A stretch of DNA of 37,112 nt from Bifidobacterium sp. UBA744 (GCA_002298605.1 DBKS01000010.1:28080-65191); one strand, 5' to 3'; counted from the first letter of the stretch, positions 16,541 through 25,224 are shown. Numbers and translations: made by a program. Notes: generated by a model not told the origin, from the letters alone.

Positions 16541-16595
16541 GTTATTATCATGTGCATTGGCGCCGTCGTCCGAGAGCAATTAGTCCGGGAACAAC

Positions 16596-16633
16596 AGGCG
16601 GGGACTTCCTCCTGCATGAGAAAGTCCCCGCCT
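16596..16633 (-). other. 12-bp hairpin with conserved loop, 3' of cmk-der
   Basis: AGGCGGGGACTT (16596-16607) and its exact complement (16622-16633) enclose a 14-nt loop that reads TCTCATGCAGGAGG on the - strand. It lies 44-81 nt after the cmk-der stop, behind a smaller hairpin (TCGGAC/GTCCGA, 16642-16657). No U-tract follows on either strand, so it is terminator-like but not canonical. The loop nearly matches that of the hairpin at 34383-34420. Confidence 0.75.
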
Positions 16634-16676
16634 CAGGCGCATCGGACACGCGTCCGACCGTTTTCGCCCTACTTGG

Positions 16677-18815
16677 TTACCGGCGCTTTTTCTTTTCCCT
16701 GATGTTCACCGAGATCTGAATCGGGGTGCCTTCGAAACCGAACTCTTCGCGCAGCTGTCGTTCCAGGAACCTCCGGTACCCATGCTCGAGGAATCCGGTG
16801 GCGAAGACGACGAACCGAGGCGGACGGCTCGCCGCCTGCGTGGCGAACAGGATTCTCGGCTGCTTGCCGCCGCGCAATGGATGCGGGTGCTCCGACTGGA
16901 CACGTCCAAGAAAGGCGTTGAGCTTGCCGGTGGGCACGCGCTTGTCCCACGAGGCAAGCGCCTGACGCATGGCCGAGGCCAGCCGGTTGGTGTGCCAGCC
17001 GGTTTTCGCCGACAAGTTGACGCGCTGAGCCCATGTAACCCGTTCGAATTCGGTGGCCCACAACCGTTCCAAACGCTGCTTGTCGAATTCGTCCATGGCA
17101 TCCCACTTGTTGAACACCAGCACGATCGCACGGCCGGCATCAACCGCCTGACTCATCACCTTGAGATCCTGGTCGGAAATCGGCTGAGAGGCGTCGAACA
17201 GCACCAGGGCAAGTTCGGCGCGTTCCAGCGCGGCCGTGGTGCGCAGCGACGAATAGTACTCGGCTCCCGACAGCTTATGCAGACGGCGCTTGATGCCGGC
17301 GGTATCGATGAACAGCCAGTCCTCTCCGTCGATATCGACGATCTCATCCACCGGATCGCGCGTGGTGCCGGCCAAATCGTTGACCACGGAGCGCTCCTGC
17401 CGGGCCAACTGGTTCAGCAGCGACGACTTGCCGACGTTCGGCCGGCCGATAAGCGCCACACGGCGCAGCCCGGCGGGGGTCACCGTGCCGGAGAGCCGGT
17501 CCGCGTCCCTGAGCTTACCGAGTGCGGCATCCAGCAGATCGCCCACTCCCCTGCCATGCATGGCGGAAATCGGGTATGGCTCGCCCAGCCCGAGCTTCCA
17601 GAAATCGGCGGCCATATATTCACTGGCATTGTCGTCGATTTTGTTGACGGCCAAGGTAACCGGCTTACCGCTGGCGCGCAGCATCTTGACAATGCGCTCG
17701 TCGGACGTGGTCATACCGACCTGCCCGTCGACAACCAACAGCACCGCATCGGCCAGTCGAACCGCGATTTCGGCCTGGTTGGCAATCGCGGAATCAATGC
17801 CCTCGACATTGGTTTCCCATCCGCCGGTGTCGACAAGCTTGAAATTCCGGCCAGCCCACTCCGCGTCGTAGCTGATGCGATCGCGCGTCACGCCGGGAGT
17901 GTCCTCGACCACGGCGGCGCGGCGGCGCAGAATCCGGTTGACCAGCGTGGATTTGCCCACGTTCGGCCGACCCACCACGGCGAGTACACCCACCTTGCGA
18001 TCTGCCTCCGCATCCTCGTCGTCGGCGGCGTCGCCCCGACCCTCGATGAGCTGCTCGTCGGCCTCGTCGAGTTCGTAATCGTCGAGATTGGCGACGTACC
18101 GCTCGTAGGACTGCTGCTCGAGCGCATCCTCCACCAGTGACGCAACCGCGTCAACGCTCTGTTCAAGCGTCATGTCGGAATTGTCGACGGTCACCACCCC
18201 ATCGGCTGCAGTGGTGAAATTGGTCACCTTGGAGTCAATGGCATCGCGTTTGGCCACATCGTCGCTGCCCACCGAGGCCTCCGCGGAAGCCTGGCCGGCG
18301 CGGCGTGCGGCGCGCACCTCCTCCCGTGCGGTCATCAGCACGCGGACCTCCGCCTCCGGAGCGACCACGGTGGTGATGTCGCGGCCCTCGGCCACGATGC
18401 CGGCGCCCTCGGAATATGAATCCGCGGAGGCCTCGCGCGCAATGAACGCGCGTTGCGCCGCAATGAGAATGTTGCGTACCGGAATGATGCCCGACACCAC
18501 GGAAACATGCGACGAAACCTCCGAGGAACGGATTTCCCCGGAAATATCGACCCCATCGGCATATACGGCGGCGGCGCCGGGATCGACGCTCAGATCGAAG
18601 TGGTCATCGGTGAAAAACGCTCCGACGGCGGTGATGATGCCCTGCTCGTCCGGCTCGGCCGCATCAAGGTCGATCCCCTCGTGCAGACACCACCACGCGC
18701 AGGCGCGATACATGGCGCCGGTATCAAGGTAGGCGAGGCCGTATCGGCGGGCGATTTCCTTGGAAACCGTGGATTTGCCGACTCCGGCCGGTCCGTCGAT
18801 GGCAACGGTAATCAC
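16677..18815 (-). CDS. der: Bifunctional cytidylate kinase / GTPase Der (EngA) fusion
   Basis: One 712-residue protein carries two enzymes. Residues 1-230 are cytidylate kinase (Cmk): P-loop GPAGVGKS at 8-15, AYLDTGAMYR, and AEGRDITTVV. This part phosphorylates CMP and dCMP. After an acidic linker (about 235-272) comes Der, a GTPase needed for 50S ribosome assembly: first G domain with GRPNVGKS at 282-289 and NKID at 391-394, second with GRPNVGKS at 457-464 and NKWD at 569-572, then the KH-like domain and a basic tail. cmk and der are adjacent but separate in many actinobacteria. The start overlaps the rluB stop by 4 bp. Confidence 0.96.
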   Translation of the reverse strand: MITVAIDGPAGVGKSTVSKEIARRYGLAYLDTGAMYRACAWWCLHEGIDLDAAEPDEQGIITAVGAFFTDDHFDLSVDPGAAAVYADGVDISGEIRSSEVSSHVSVVSGIIPVRNILIAAQRAFIAREASADSYSEGAGIVAEGRDITTVVAPEAEVRVLMTAREEVRAARRAGQASAEASVGSDDVAKRDAIDSKVTNFTTAADGVVTVDNSDMTLEQSVDAVASLVEDALEQQSYERYVANLDDYELDEADEQLIEGRGDAADDEDAEADRKVGVLAVVGRPNVGKSTLVNRILRRRAAVVEDTPGVTRDRISYDAEWAGRNFKLVDTGGWETNVEGIDSAIANQAEIAVRLADAVLLVVDGQVGMTTSDERIVKMLRASGKPVTLAVNKIDDNASEYMAADFWKLGLGEPYPISAMHGRGVGDLLDAALGKLRDADRLSGTVTPAGLRRVALIGRPNVGKSSLLNQLARQERSVVNDLAGTTRDPVDEIVDIDGEDWLFIDTAGIKRRLHKLSGAEYYSSLRTTAALERAELALVLFDASQPISDQDLKVMSQAVDAGRAIVLVFNKWDAMDEFDKQRLERLWATEFERVTWAQRVNLSAKTGWHTNRLASAMRQALASWDKRVPTGKLNAFLGRVQSEHPHPLRGGKQPRILFATQAASRPPRFVVFATGFLEHGYRRFLERQLREEFGFEGTPIQISVNIREKKKRR

Positions 18816-19588
18816 AGGCCCACCTCCTTGGACAGCGACCTCAGCTCGGTCTGCGACAGCACGCGATAGGAGCCGGGTTTGAGCTCCCCAAGCTTGATCG
18901 GGCCTATTTGCGTACGCACCAGGCGCTTGACGGGGAATCCGATGGAACCGAAAATACGACGCACGATACGGTTCTTGCCGGAATGCAGAACCACCTTGAC
19001 GATGGTGAAGTCACGGTTCTGGTCGATGATCGCGCAATGGTCCAGCTTGATCCATCCGTCGTCAAGCTGGACGCCATGATTGACCAGCCGGCGGGCCACG
19101 GTACCGGACAGTTTGCCCTCGACGGTGGCGACATAGGTTTTGGCCACTTCGTACTTGGGATGCATGACATGCTGGCTGAGTTCGCCGTCATCGGTCATGA
19201 GAATAAGACCTTCGGAATCGTAATCAAGACGACCCATATGGAAGACGCGCTCATATTTGTCGCCGATGATGTCGCGCAGGGTGTACCGCCCCTTCGGGTC
19301 CTCCATGGCGCTCAGCACCCGCTTCGGCTTGTTGAGCGCCAAGGTGACGTGATGACTGTTGAGGCGAATGCGGGAACCGTCCACGCGCACCTGCTGACGG
19401 GACATATTCACGCGGGTGCCGAGTTCGGTGACGAGTTCGCCGTCCACCTCAACACGGCCGTCAAGAATGATCTGCTCGCATTTGCGGCGCGAGCCGAAAC
19501 CCGCCTGGGCGAGGACCTTCTGCAGTCGTTCGCCTTCATTGGTCTTGGATGATTGCGCGGAATTCGCGCGGGAATACTGGTGTGGCAT
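18812..19588 (-). CDS. rluB: 23S rRNA pseudouridine synthase, RluB/RsuA family
   Basis: A pseudouridine synthase with an N-terminal S4 RNA-binding domain (about 21-60, RLQKVLAQAGFGSRRKCEQII) and a catalytic domain with GRLDYDSEGLIL, in which D122 is the expected nucleophile. In actinobacteria the family member next to cmk and der is generally annotated RluB, modifying 23S rRNA near position 2605; exact specificity cannot be read from the sequence. It overlaps the cmk-der start by 4 bp. It appears to open this operon, with a 216-bp divergent gap upstream containing a nested dyad. In many relatives scpA and scpB lie just upstream; they are not here. Confidence 0.92.
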   Translation of the reverse strand: MPHQYSRANSAQSSKTNEGERLQKVLAQAGFGSRRKCEQIILDGRVEVDGELVTELGTRVNMSRQQVRVDGSRIRLNSHHVTLALNKPKRVLSAMEDPKGRYTLRDIIGDKYERVFHMGRLDYDSEGLILMTDDGELSQHVMHPKYEVAKTYVATVEGKLSGTVARRLVNHGVQLDDGWIKLDHCAIIDQNRDFTIVKVVLHSGKNRIVRRIFGSIGFPVKRLVRTQIGPIKLGELKPGSYRVLSQTELRSLSKEVGL

Positions 19589-19615
19589 CGTTCTCCCAAC
19601 GTGGCCGGATCAGTT

Positions 19616-19650
19616 TACTGTCAATGGTGCGATCGCACCGGAGAACAGTA
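19616..19650. promoter_or_regulatory. Nested dyad between rluB and the aquaporin gene
   Basis: A perfect 14-bp palindrome GGTGCGATCGCACC (19626-19639) is framed by TACTGT (19616-19621) and its complement ACAGTA (19645-19650), nearly on the same centre. It lies 28-62 bp upstream of rluB and about 155 bp upstream of the aquaporin gene. It could be an operator or a leader hairpin of rluB. Confidence 0.45.
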
Positions 19651-19804
19651 TCGCATGACTCGAAGACCATCCGCCGCACCGGTTTCGACGATCACCGGCG
19701 GCCCCACGCCATCAGGCCGCTCCCATCGTTTATGAAGGCGTCTGCAAGCCCTGCTGCTAGACTGGGGGCGTTTGTCCAACACCCAAAACCATAGGGGATA
19801 TATC

Positions 19805-20869
19805 ATGACCGATTCCAAACCCGCCGAGGATTCCGTGACCGGCGATACGCCAGCCACCCCAATCGACGCCGCAACCGAAACGCCCGGCGACGACGCGGAC
19901 CAAACCGTCCTCTTCGACGCCACCGACGCCCCCGTCTTCACCACCGAAACGCCGGCAACACCGCGCAAACCGTACGTCGGCACGCTGCTGATGCGCTGCG
20001 GCGCGGAATTCGTGGGCACCGCACTCATCGTGTTTCCGCTGCTGCTGGTCTACACGCTCAGCCAGCTGGTGTACCAGTATGCCGGTCTCATGCCCATCAT
20101 CACGGTGACCGCGCTCGCCTACGGCGCGGTGTCCGCAATGTTCGGCAAGCTTTCCGGCGCCCAGTTCAACCCGGCGGTGACCATTGCAGCCATGCTGACT
20201 TCGAAGACCCCGTGGCTTGAGGGCCTGCTGTATGTCGTCGCCCAGGTGCTCGGCGGCATCGCCGCCGCGGCGATATATCTGTTCGCCCTGCCCACCAGCG
20301 ATTCGGTGCCGGCCTCCACTTGGCTGACCATGGCGGTGAAGGGCTTCGACGAGGCATCCCGCTCTTCCGGCGCACTGACCAACGCCGGCATTTCCTTCGG
20401 CTCCACCCTGGCCGTGATCGTTGAGCTGCTGGCCAGCCTGGTGATTGTGGGCGTTGCAGTGGGTACGTTGAAGTCCGATGGCACCGCCGACAAGTCGCAT
20501 GCGTGGGCCGTCGGCCTTGCCTATGGTTTGGGCGCGGCGATCGCCTACCCCGTGACCGGCGCCTCCCTGAATCCCGTCCACGCCACCGGCGTCGCCCTGC
20601 TGGCTCAGGGCAAGGGACTGACGGTGGAACCGCTCTCGCAGTTGTGGGTGTTTTGGATCGCCCCGCTGTTCGCCGCCGCAATCGTCGCCATCGCCATGAT
20701 CGTGAACGATCTGGTGTCCAGGGCCGCGGAGAACAGGCGCCTTGCCGCCGATTCGCACACCCGGATCGCAGACCTGCCCGAAACCGGGGAAACCGACGTC
20801 GACCAGGTGAACGGCGCCGCCGCCAGCGGACGCACTCAGGAGGAGGGCGCCATCGCCGACGGTCGATAA
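19805..20869 (+). CDS. MIP/aquaporin-family channel with altered second NPA box
   Basis: A 354-residue membrane channel of the major intrinsic protein family, expected to pass water or small neutral solutes. The first 55 residues are an acidic, Thr/Pro-rich cytoplasmic extension; the channel core spans about 58-305 with six hydrophobic segments, and a polar tail follows. The first half-helix has an intact NPA (SGAQFNPAVT, 122-124). The second reads NPVH (256-259) instead of NPAR, so the selectivity-filter arginine is missing and solute choice may differ from AqpZ or GlpF. The start is ATG 19805 with AGGGGA upstream. It is monocistronic and divergent from rluB. Confidence 0.88.
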   Translation: MTDSKPAEDSVTGDTPATPIDAATETPGDDADQTVLFDATDAPVFTTETPATPRKPYVGTLLMRCGAEFVGTALIVFPLLLVYTLSQLVYQYAGLMPIITVTALAYGAVSAMFGKLSGAQFNPAVTIAAMLTSKTPWLEGLLYVVAQVLGGIAAAAIYLFALPTSDSVPASTWLTMAVKGFDEASRSSGALTNAGISFGSTLAVIVELLASLVIVGVAVGTLKSDGTADKSHAWAVGLAYGLGAAIAYPVTGASLNPVHATGVALLAQGKGLTVEPLSQLWVFWIAPLFAAAIVAIAMIVNDLVSRAAENRRLAADSHTRIADLPETGETDVDQVNGAAASGRTQEEGAIADGR

Positions 20870-20917
20870 TCGTCGACGGAACACCCCGCAGCGACGCGGA
20901 GCCGCCGCATTGCGAGA

Positions 20918-20949
20918 AAGGGCCGTGATGGAATTCCATCACGGCCCTT
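20918..20949. terminator. 32-bp perfect palindrome between convergent genes
   Basis: AAGGGCCGTGATGGAA is followed directly by its exact complement, centred on GAATTC at 20933/20934. It lies 48 bp after the aquaporin stop and about 87 bp beyond the stop of the converging DUF3017 gene. On the - strand a short T-rich stretch (CCCTTTCTC) follows; on + there is no U-tract. The best reading is a bidirectional terminator. Confidence 0.65.
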
Positions 20950-21036
20950 CTGGTTCTGCCGGGGAGGATGCTGAAACTGCGGGAATGACGTCACGTCACA
21001 TGATGCAGCTCCCCCACAGATTTCCACGTCAAATTC

Positions 21037-21321
21037 CTACATCGCACGCAGGGCAATATCGAGGACGATCAACCCCAATCCCAAGGCGATGCTGATGAAG
21101 ACGTCAAATGCCACCGAACGCACCTTGAACGGACTGCGCTGTTTCATAACCATTCGAATGCAGCCGCTGACCAGCGATTCCAACGCGACAATCGCCACCG
21201 CAATCTGCACATGACCTGTGACGGCGACAATCGCGGCAATGCCGACAACGACCAGCAGCCCCCACTCGTACAGGGGATTGCCTTCATGCGCCTCGGAGAC
21301 GAATGGGTGCTGACTGTTCAT
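21037..21321 (-). CDS. DUF3017 family membrane protein
   Basis: A 94-residue integral membrane protein with three hydrophobic segments (about 19-38, 40-55 and 70-92) and the conserved basic patch VMKQRSPFKVRSVAFDV before the last helix, which matches the DUF3017 pattern of actinobacteria. Function is unknown. On the - strand it follows purH by 32 bp and is the last gene of the sucC-sucD-perM-purH unit. In Streptomyces DUF3017 genes also occur near purine and folate genes, so the link with purH is probably old. Confidence 0.8.
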   Translation of the reverse strand: MNSQHPFVSEAHEGNPLYEWGLLVVVGIAAIVAVTGHVQIAVAIVALESLVSGCIRMVMKQRSPFKVRSVAFDVFISIALGLGLIVLDIALRAM

Positions 21322-21353
21322 CGTCGGTATCTCCTTGTCCCAATGCCACGGAA

Positions 21354-22988
21354 TCAGTGGAAGAAGTGGCGGGTTCCGGTCAGGTACATGGTGATGCCGG
21401 CCTTCTTGGCGGCCTCGATAACCTCCTCATCACGGATGGAGCCACCGGGCTGCACAACGGCCTTCACACCGGCGTTGATCAGAACTTCCGCACCGTCGGC
21501 GAACGGGAAGAACGCATCGGAGGCCGCGACGGCACCGCGGGCACGCTCCTCGTCGCCGGCCAGCGAGTTGGCGCGGTCCACGGCCAAATGGCAGGAATCG
21601 ACGCGATTGACCTGCCCCATACCGATCCCCACAGTGGCCTGATCATGGGCGATGAGAATCGCGTTCGACTTCACGCAGCGAATGGCGCGCCAAGCGAACA
21701 CCAGGTCCTTCATGGTGTCGGCATCGGCGGCTTCGCCGGAAACAAGCTTCCAGGAATCCGGATCGTCGCCAAGCGCATTGATCAGATCGGTGTCCTGCAC
21801 CAGCAGGCCGCCATCGATCTGTCGAATGGACTCATGGCCCTTCGGCGGCTCGGCCACCTTGAGAATGCGCAGGTTCTTCTTCTTGGTGCGCAGCAGTTCA
21901 AGGGCCTCGGGCTCGTAGTCGGGAGCCACGATGACCTCGGTGAAGATCGGGCGCACGGATTCGGCCATGTCAAGCGTCACGGTGGAGTTGCACGCGATCA
22001 CGCCGCCATAGGCGCTGACCGGATCGCAGGCATGAGCCTTCTTGTGCGCTTCGGCTGCGGTGGCGCCGATGGCCAGGCCGCAGGGATTGTTGTGCTTGAC
22101 AACGGCGACGGCAATGGACGGCGCCATATCCCAGACGGTACGCCATGCGGCGTCGGCATCCACATAGTTGTTGTAGCTCATCGGCTTGCCGCCGAGCTGC
22201 TCGGCATGCGCAAATCCACGCTGGTCAAGCGGGTCAACGTACAAGGCGGCCTGCTGATGGCTGTTCTCGCCATACCGCAACGTGTGCTTGCGATCCCACG
22301 AACGCGTGAACTGGGCGGGGAACTTGGCGGAATCGACCTCACTGCCCTGATCGTCCCTGTCAATCTCGCTATCGGCAAGGCTCGCTGGTTTGGTCCAGTG
22401 CCTCGACGTCCACTCCTGAATCGTCGCGTCATAGGCGGCGGTATGGGCGAATGCCTTGGCGGCGAGCCACTTGCGCTCCTCCAGCGAGAACCCGGTGCCG
22501 TCCGCCACACGGCTGGCGACCAGGGCATAGTCGGCGGGATCGGTGACTACGGCCACGGTGGCATGGTTTTTCGCGGCGCCGCGAACCATGGACGGACCGC
22601 CGATATCGATCTTCTCGATGATGTCGGCCTCGCCGGCCCCCGAGCGCACGGTATCGGCAAACGGATAGAGGTTCACCACCACCAGATCGAATGGCTTGAC
22701 GCCGAACTGCTCAAGCTGCCTGGCATGATCGGCGTTGGTCATATCGGCCAGAATGCCGGCGTGGATGAAGGGATGCAGGGTCTTCACCCGTCCGTCGAGG
22801 CATTCCGGGAAACCCGTGACCTCGGAAACCTCGGTGACCTTCACTCCAAGTTCGGCCAGCTTGGCCGCGGTCGACCCGGTGGACACGACTTCCGTGCCGG
22901 CCTTGACGAAGGCCTTGGCCAGTACCTCAATGCCTTCCTTGTGGAACACCGAGACAAGAGCGCGCTTAATCGGTCGATTGGTGCTCAT
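21354..22988 (-). CDS. purH: Bifunctional AICAR transformylase / IMP cyclohydrolase
   Basis: PurH performs the last two steps of IMP synthesis: formyl transfer from 10-formyl-THF to AICAR, then ring closure. The 544-residue protein has the N-terminal MGS-like IMP cyclohydrolase domain (RALVSVFHKEGI, GGPSMVRGAAKNH) and the C-terminal transformylase domain with RYGENSHQ at 238-245 and the catalytic KHNNPCG at 298-304. A polar insert rich in Asp and Ser lies near 202-222. The start overlaps the preceding perM-like gene by 4 bp. The purN gene that often precedes purH in actinobacteria is absent. Confidence 0.97.
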   Translation of the reverse strand: MSTNRPIKRALVSVFHKEGIEVLAKAFVKAGTEVVSTGSTAAKLAELGVKVTEVSEVTGFPECLDGRVKTLHPFIHAGILADMTNADHARQLEQFGVKPFDLVVVNLYPFADTVRSGAGEADIIEKIDIGGPSMVRGAAKNHATVAVVTDPADYALVASRVADGTGFSLEERKWLAAKAFAHTAAYDATIQEWTSRHWTKPASLADSEIDRDDQGSEVDSAKFPAQFTRSWDRKHTLRYGENSHQQAALYVDPLDQRGFAHAEQLGGKPMSYNNYVDADAAWRTVWDMAPSIAVAVVKHNNPCGLAIGATAAEAHKKAHACDPVSAYGGVIACNSTVTLDMAESVRPIFTEVIVAPDYEPEALELLRTKKKNLRILKVAEPPKGHESIRQIDGGLLVQDTDLINALGDDPDSWKLVSGEAADADTMKDLVFAWRAIRCVKSNAILIAHDQATVGIGMGQVNRVDSCHLAVDRANSLAGDEERARGAVAASDAFFPFADGAEVLINAGVKAVVQPGGSIRDEEVIEAAKKAGITMYLTGTRHFFH

Positions 22989-24298
22989 TCCTTCTCCTTT
23001 GTAGTGGTGGTTGTTGCAAGTTCATTGATGTCGTTCTCATCCGATACCGGGTGACGGCGCTGACGAACGCGCATTGCGACCCAGCGTATCCCGAAGTACA
23101 GTCCGACGCCAACCAGCGCGCAGAGCCATGCCGACAGGAGGCCTAACGCGACGCCATGGCCTACGGCCTGCGTGGATTGGACGACTTCCACTCCTATGTG
23201 CTTCAGCCGGCCCGTACCCAGCGATCCGTCGGATATGGCGAAGCACAGCGTGGCAAAGAGCGAAATCAGCGCCGCGGCGAGGCAGAATGACGCGGCTGGG
23301 TATGTCAGCGCAATCACTGCACCCTTGGAGATGGTCTCCCGATCGCCGCTGGTCAACTGCGAACGTATGCCAAAACCGAGTTTGCCGACGATCACGTAGA
23401 TGCCAACCGTCAACGCAATGACATACGGCACGCCCATAACAAGCATTCTCGTCAGATCGTCGTCTATTGGCTGCGGCAGCAATCCGAAAACCGGCAGTGA
23501 CGGCAAGCCGTCGCCTCCGCCCGCCCACAGCGAGAACGTCGCCAGCTCGCCTATGGCGAAGCCCGCGCCGGACAGCCATGACAGTGCCCAAAGCACCATA
23601 TTCGGCAACCATGCGAGGCAGGCGACGGTGGTCACGATGCGCGATCCGATACCCATATCCATCAGACGAAACAGGGTGAGCATACCGTCATAGTTCATTA
23701 CGATCCATACGATGACGGTGACGATGCCGGCAACCAGCAGCATCAGGGCAATGAAGGCGAAGGCGATGACGCCAAGCAGTACGGCTCTGCGCACTTCAAA
23801 CGAGATCGGGTCCCATACCTTGGACTTCACCATATGGGCAAGATTCGAGGAGGGGAACGCGGCGGCCAGATATCCGAGACCGAATATCAGAGCGCATTTG
23901 GCCAACGCAGTCACTCGATCGTTGATCATCATGCCGGCGACGCCACTGAACGCATAGAGGTTCATGACGGCCCATGCGATTTCACCGCCGACGAAACCGA
24001 CCGGAGACGTGCCGATCCGGGCCGCGAGGGTCCCCACCAGCGCAATGAGCATCCCGGTGAGGAGCAGTGGCGTTATCGTCAGCGTAATCGGCCCCCATGC
24101 ATAGCCCACACCCTGGCCGAGCAGCACTATCGCCTCCGTCAGGGGCATGGTGGCGTCGGATAGCGAGGAGCCGCCCTCCTCCATGGCGATGACCAGCAGC
24201 ATCAATGCGATGAAACAGCCCAGCGCCAAGGCGTAAATGGACATGGCGAGAAACGCGATGGCGATCCCCGCGCCGAATGCCTTCAGGCGTGCGGTCAA
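22985..24298 (-). CDS. perM: Polytopic membrane protein, DUF6350 / PerM-like
   Basis: A 437-residue protein made almost entirely of hydrophobic segments (about ten) with a charged C-terminal tail. Its position between sucD and purH equals that of perM (Rv0955) in M. tuberculosis, a membrane protein linked to persistence and cell division, and of DUF6350 genes in Streptomyces. The match rests on context and topology more than on a residue motif. The start is TTG at 24298, 4 bp after the sucD stop; no ATG or GTG occurs before the first membrane helix, and the next ATG (codon 19) would cut into it. The gene overlaps purH by 4 bp. Confidence 0.8.
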   Translation of the reverse strand: MTARLKAFGAGIAIAFLAMSIYALALGCFIALMLLVIAMEEGGSSLSDATMPLTEAIVLLGQGVGYAWGPITLTITPLLLTGMLIALVGTLAARIGTSPVGFVGGEIAWAVMNLYAFSGVAGMMINDRVTALAKCALIFGLGYLAAAFPSSNLAHMVKSKVWDPISFEVRRAVLLGVIAFAFIALMLLVAGIVTVIVWIVMNYDGMLTLFRLMDMGIGSRIVTTVACLAWLPNMVLWALSWLSGAGFAIGELATFSLWAGGGDGLPSLPVFGLLPQPIDDDLTRMLVMGVPYVIALTVGIYVIVGKLGFGIRSQLTSGDRETISKGAVIALTYPAASFCLAAALISLFATLCFAISDGSLGTGRLKHIGVEVVQSTQAVGHGVALGLLSAWLCALVGVGLYFGIRWVAMRVRQRRHPVSDENDINELATTTTTKEKE

Positions 24299-24302
24299 TG
24301 GA

Positions 24303-25223
24303 TCACCCGAGCTTGGACATGACCTCGCGCATGTATTGCGCAGTTTGGGCCGGGGTTCTACCTACTTTGATACCCACCGCCTCAAGTGCCTCCTTCTTGT
24401 CTCGGGCGGTTCCCTTGCCTCCGGAGACGATGGCGCCCGCATGGCCCATCTGCTTGCCTTCCGGAGCGGTGAACCCGGCAATGTAGGCGACAATCGGCTT
24501 GGTCATATGTTCATGCGCCCATGCCGCGGCCTCCTGTTCCGCGCTGCCGCCGATTTCGCCGATCATCACGACGGCCTTGGTGTCCGGGTCGTCGTTGAAC
24601 TGCTGCAACGCCTCGAGCAGCGTCGTGCCGACGATCGGATCGCCGCCCACTCCAAGGCATGCGGTGAATCCGTATTCGCTGAGCTCCCCCATCAGCTGGT
24701 AGGTCAGGGTACCGGACTTGGACACCAGTCCAAGGGGACCGCGCCGCACAATGCCGTCCGGAATGATGCCCAGGTTGACTCCAGGGCTGGCCGGATCGTC
24801 GGATAAGGTGATAAGCCCCGGGCAGTTCGGCCCGATGATGCGCACACCATGCTGCTGCGCCAATGCCACGCAGTACGCGGTGTCGGCAACCGGTATGCCT
24901 TCGGTGATGACCACGATCAGACCGATCTCCGCCTCGACGGCCTCGACGATGGCGGACTTGGCGAAGCGCGGCGGCACGAAAATCACCGACGCCTTCGCAC
25001 CGGTTGCCGCCTTGGCCTCCGCGACGGTGGCATACACGGGGATATGCGCGTCCTCACCGTTACGAGCACCGGGATAGACGACTTCGGTGCCCGCCTTGCG
25101 CGGATTGACGCCACCGACGATATTGGTGCCGGTTTTCAGCATGCGCGCGGTATGGGTCATGCCCTGGTGGCCGGTGATGCCCTGAACGATTACGGGAGCA
25201 TTATGCTCAATGAACAGTGCCAT
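24303..25223 (-). CDS. sucD: Succinyl-CoA synthetase alpha subunit
   Basis: With SucC it interconverts succinyl-CoA and succinate with phosphorylation of ADP or GDP. The start is ATG 25223, because the sucC stop and this start form TGAGATG; the longer upstream frame lies inside sucC. This gives 306 residues. Seen are the CoA-binding Rossmann part (IVQGITGHQGMTHT), KSGTLTYQLM, and the phosphohistidine loop GHAGAIVSGGKGT with H261. The protein is slightly longer than the E. coli subunit. Bifidobacteria have an incomplete citric acid cycle, so the complex probably serves biosynthesis or succinate metabolism rather than respiration (inference). Confidence 0.96.
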   Translation of the reverse strand: MALFIEHNAPVIVQGITGHQGMTHTARMLKTGTNIVGGVNPRKAGTEVVYPGARNGEDAHIPVYATVAEAKAATGAKASVIFVPPRFAKSAIVEAVEAEIGLIVVITEGIPVADTAYCVALAQQHGVRIIGPNCPGLITLSDDPASPGVNLGIIPDGIVRRGPLGLVSKSGTLTYQLMGELSEYGFTACLGVGGDPIVGTTLLEALQQFNDDPDTKAVVMIGEIGGSAEQEAAAWAHEHMTKPIVAYIAGFTAPEGKQMGHAGAIVSGGKGTARDKKEALEAVGIKVGRTPAQTAQYMREVMSKLG

Positions 25224-25224
25224 C

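Noticed and set aside
21303..23054. 583-codon open frame on + opposite purH
   Set aside because: Antisense shadow of purH; no family motif.
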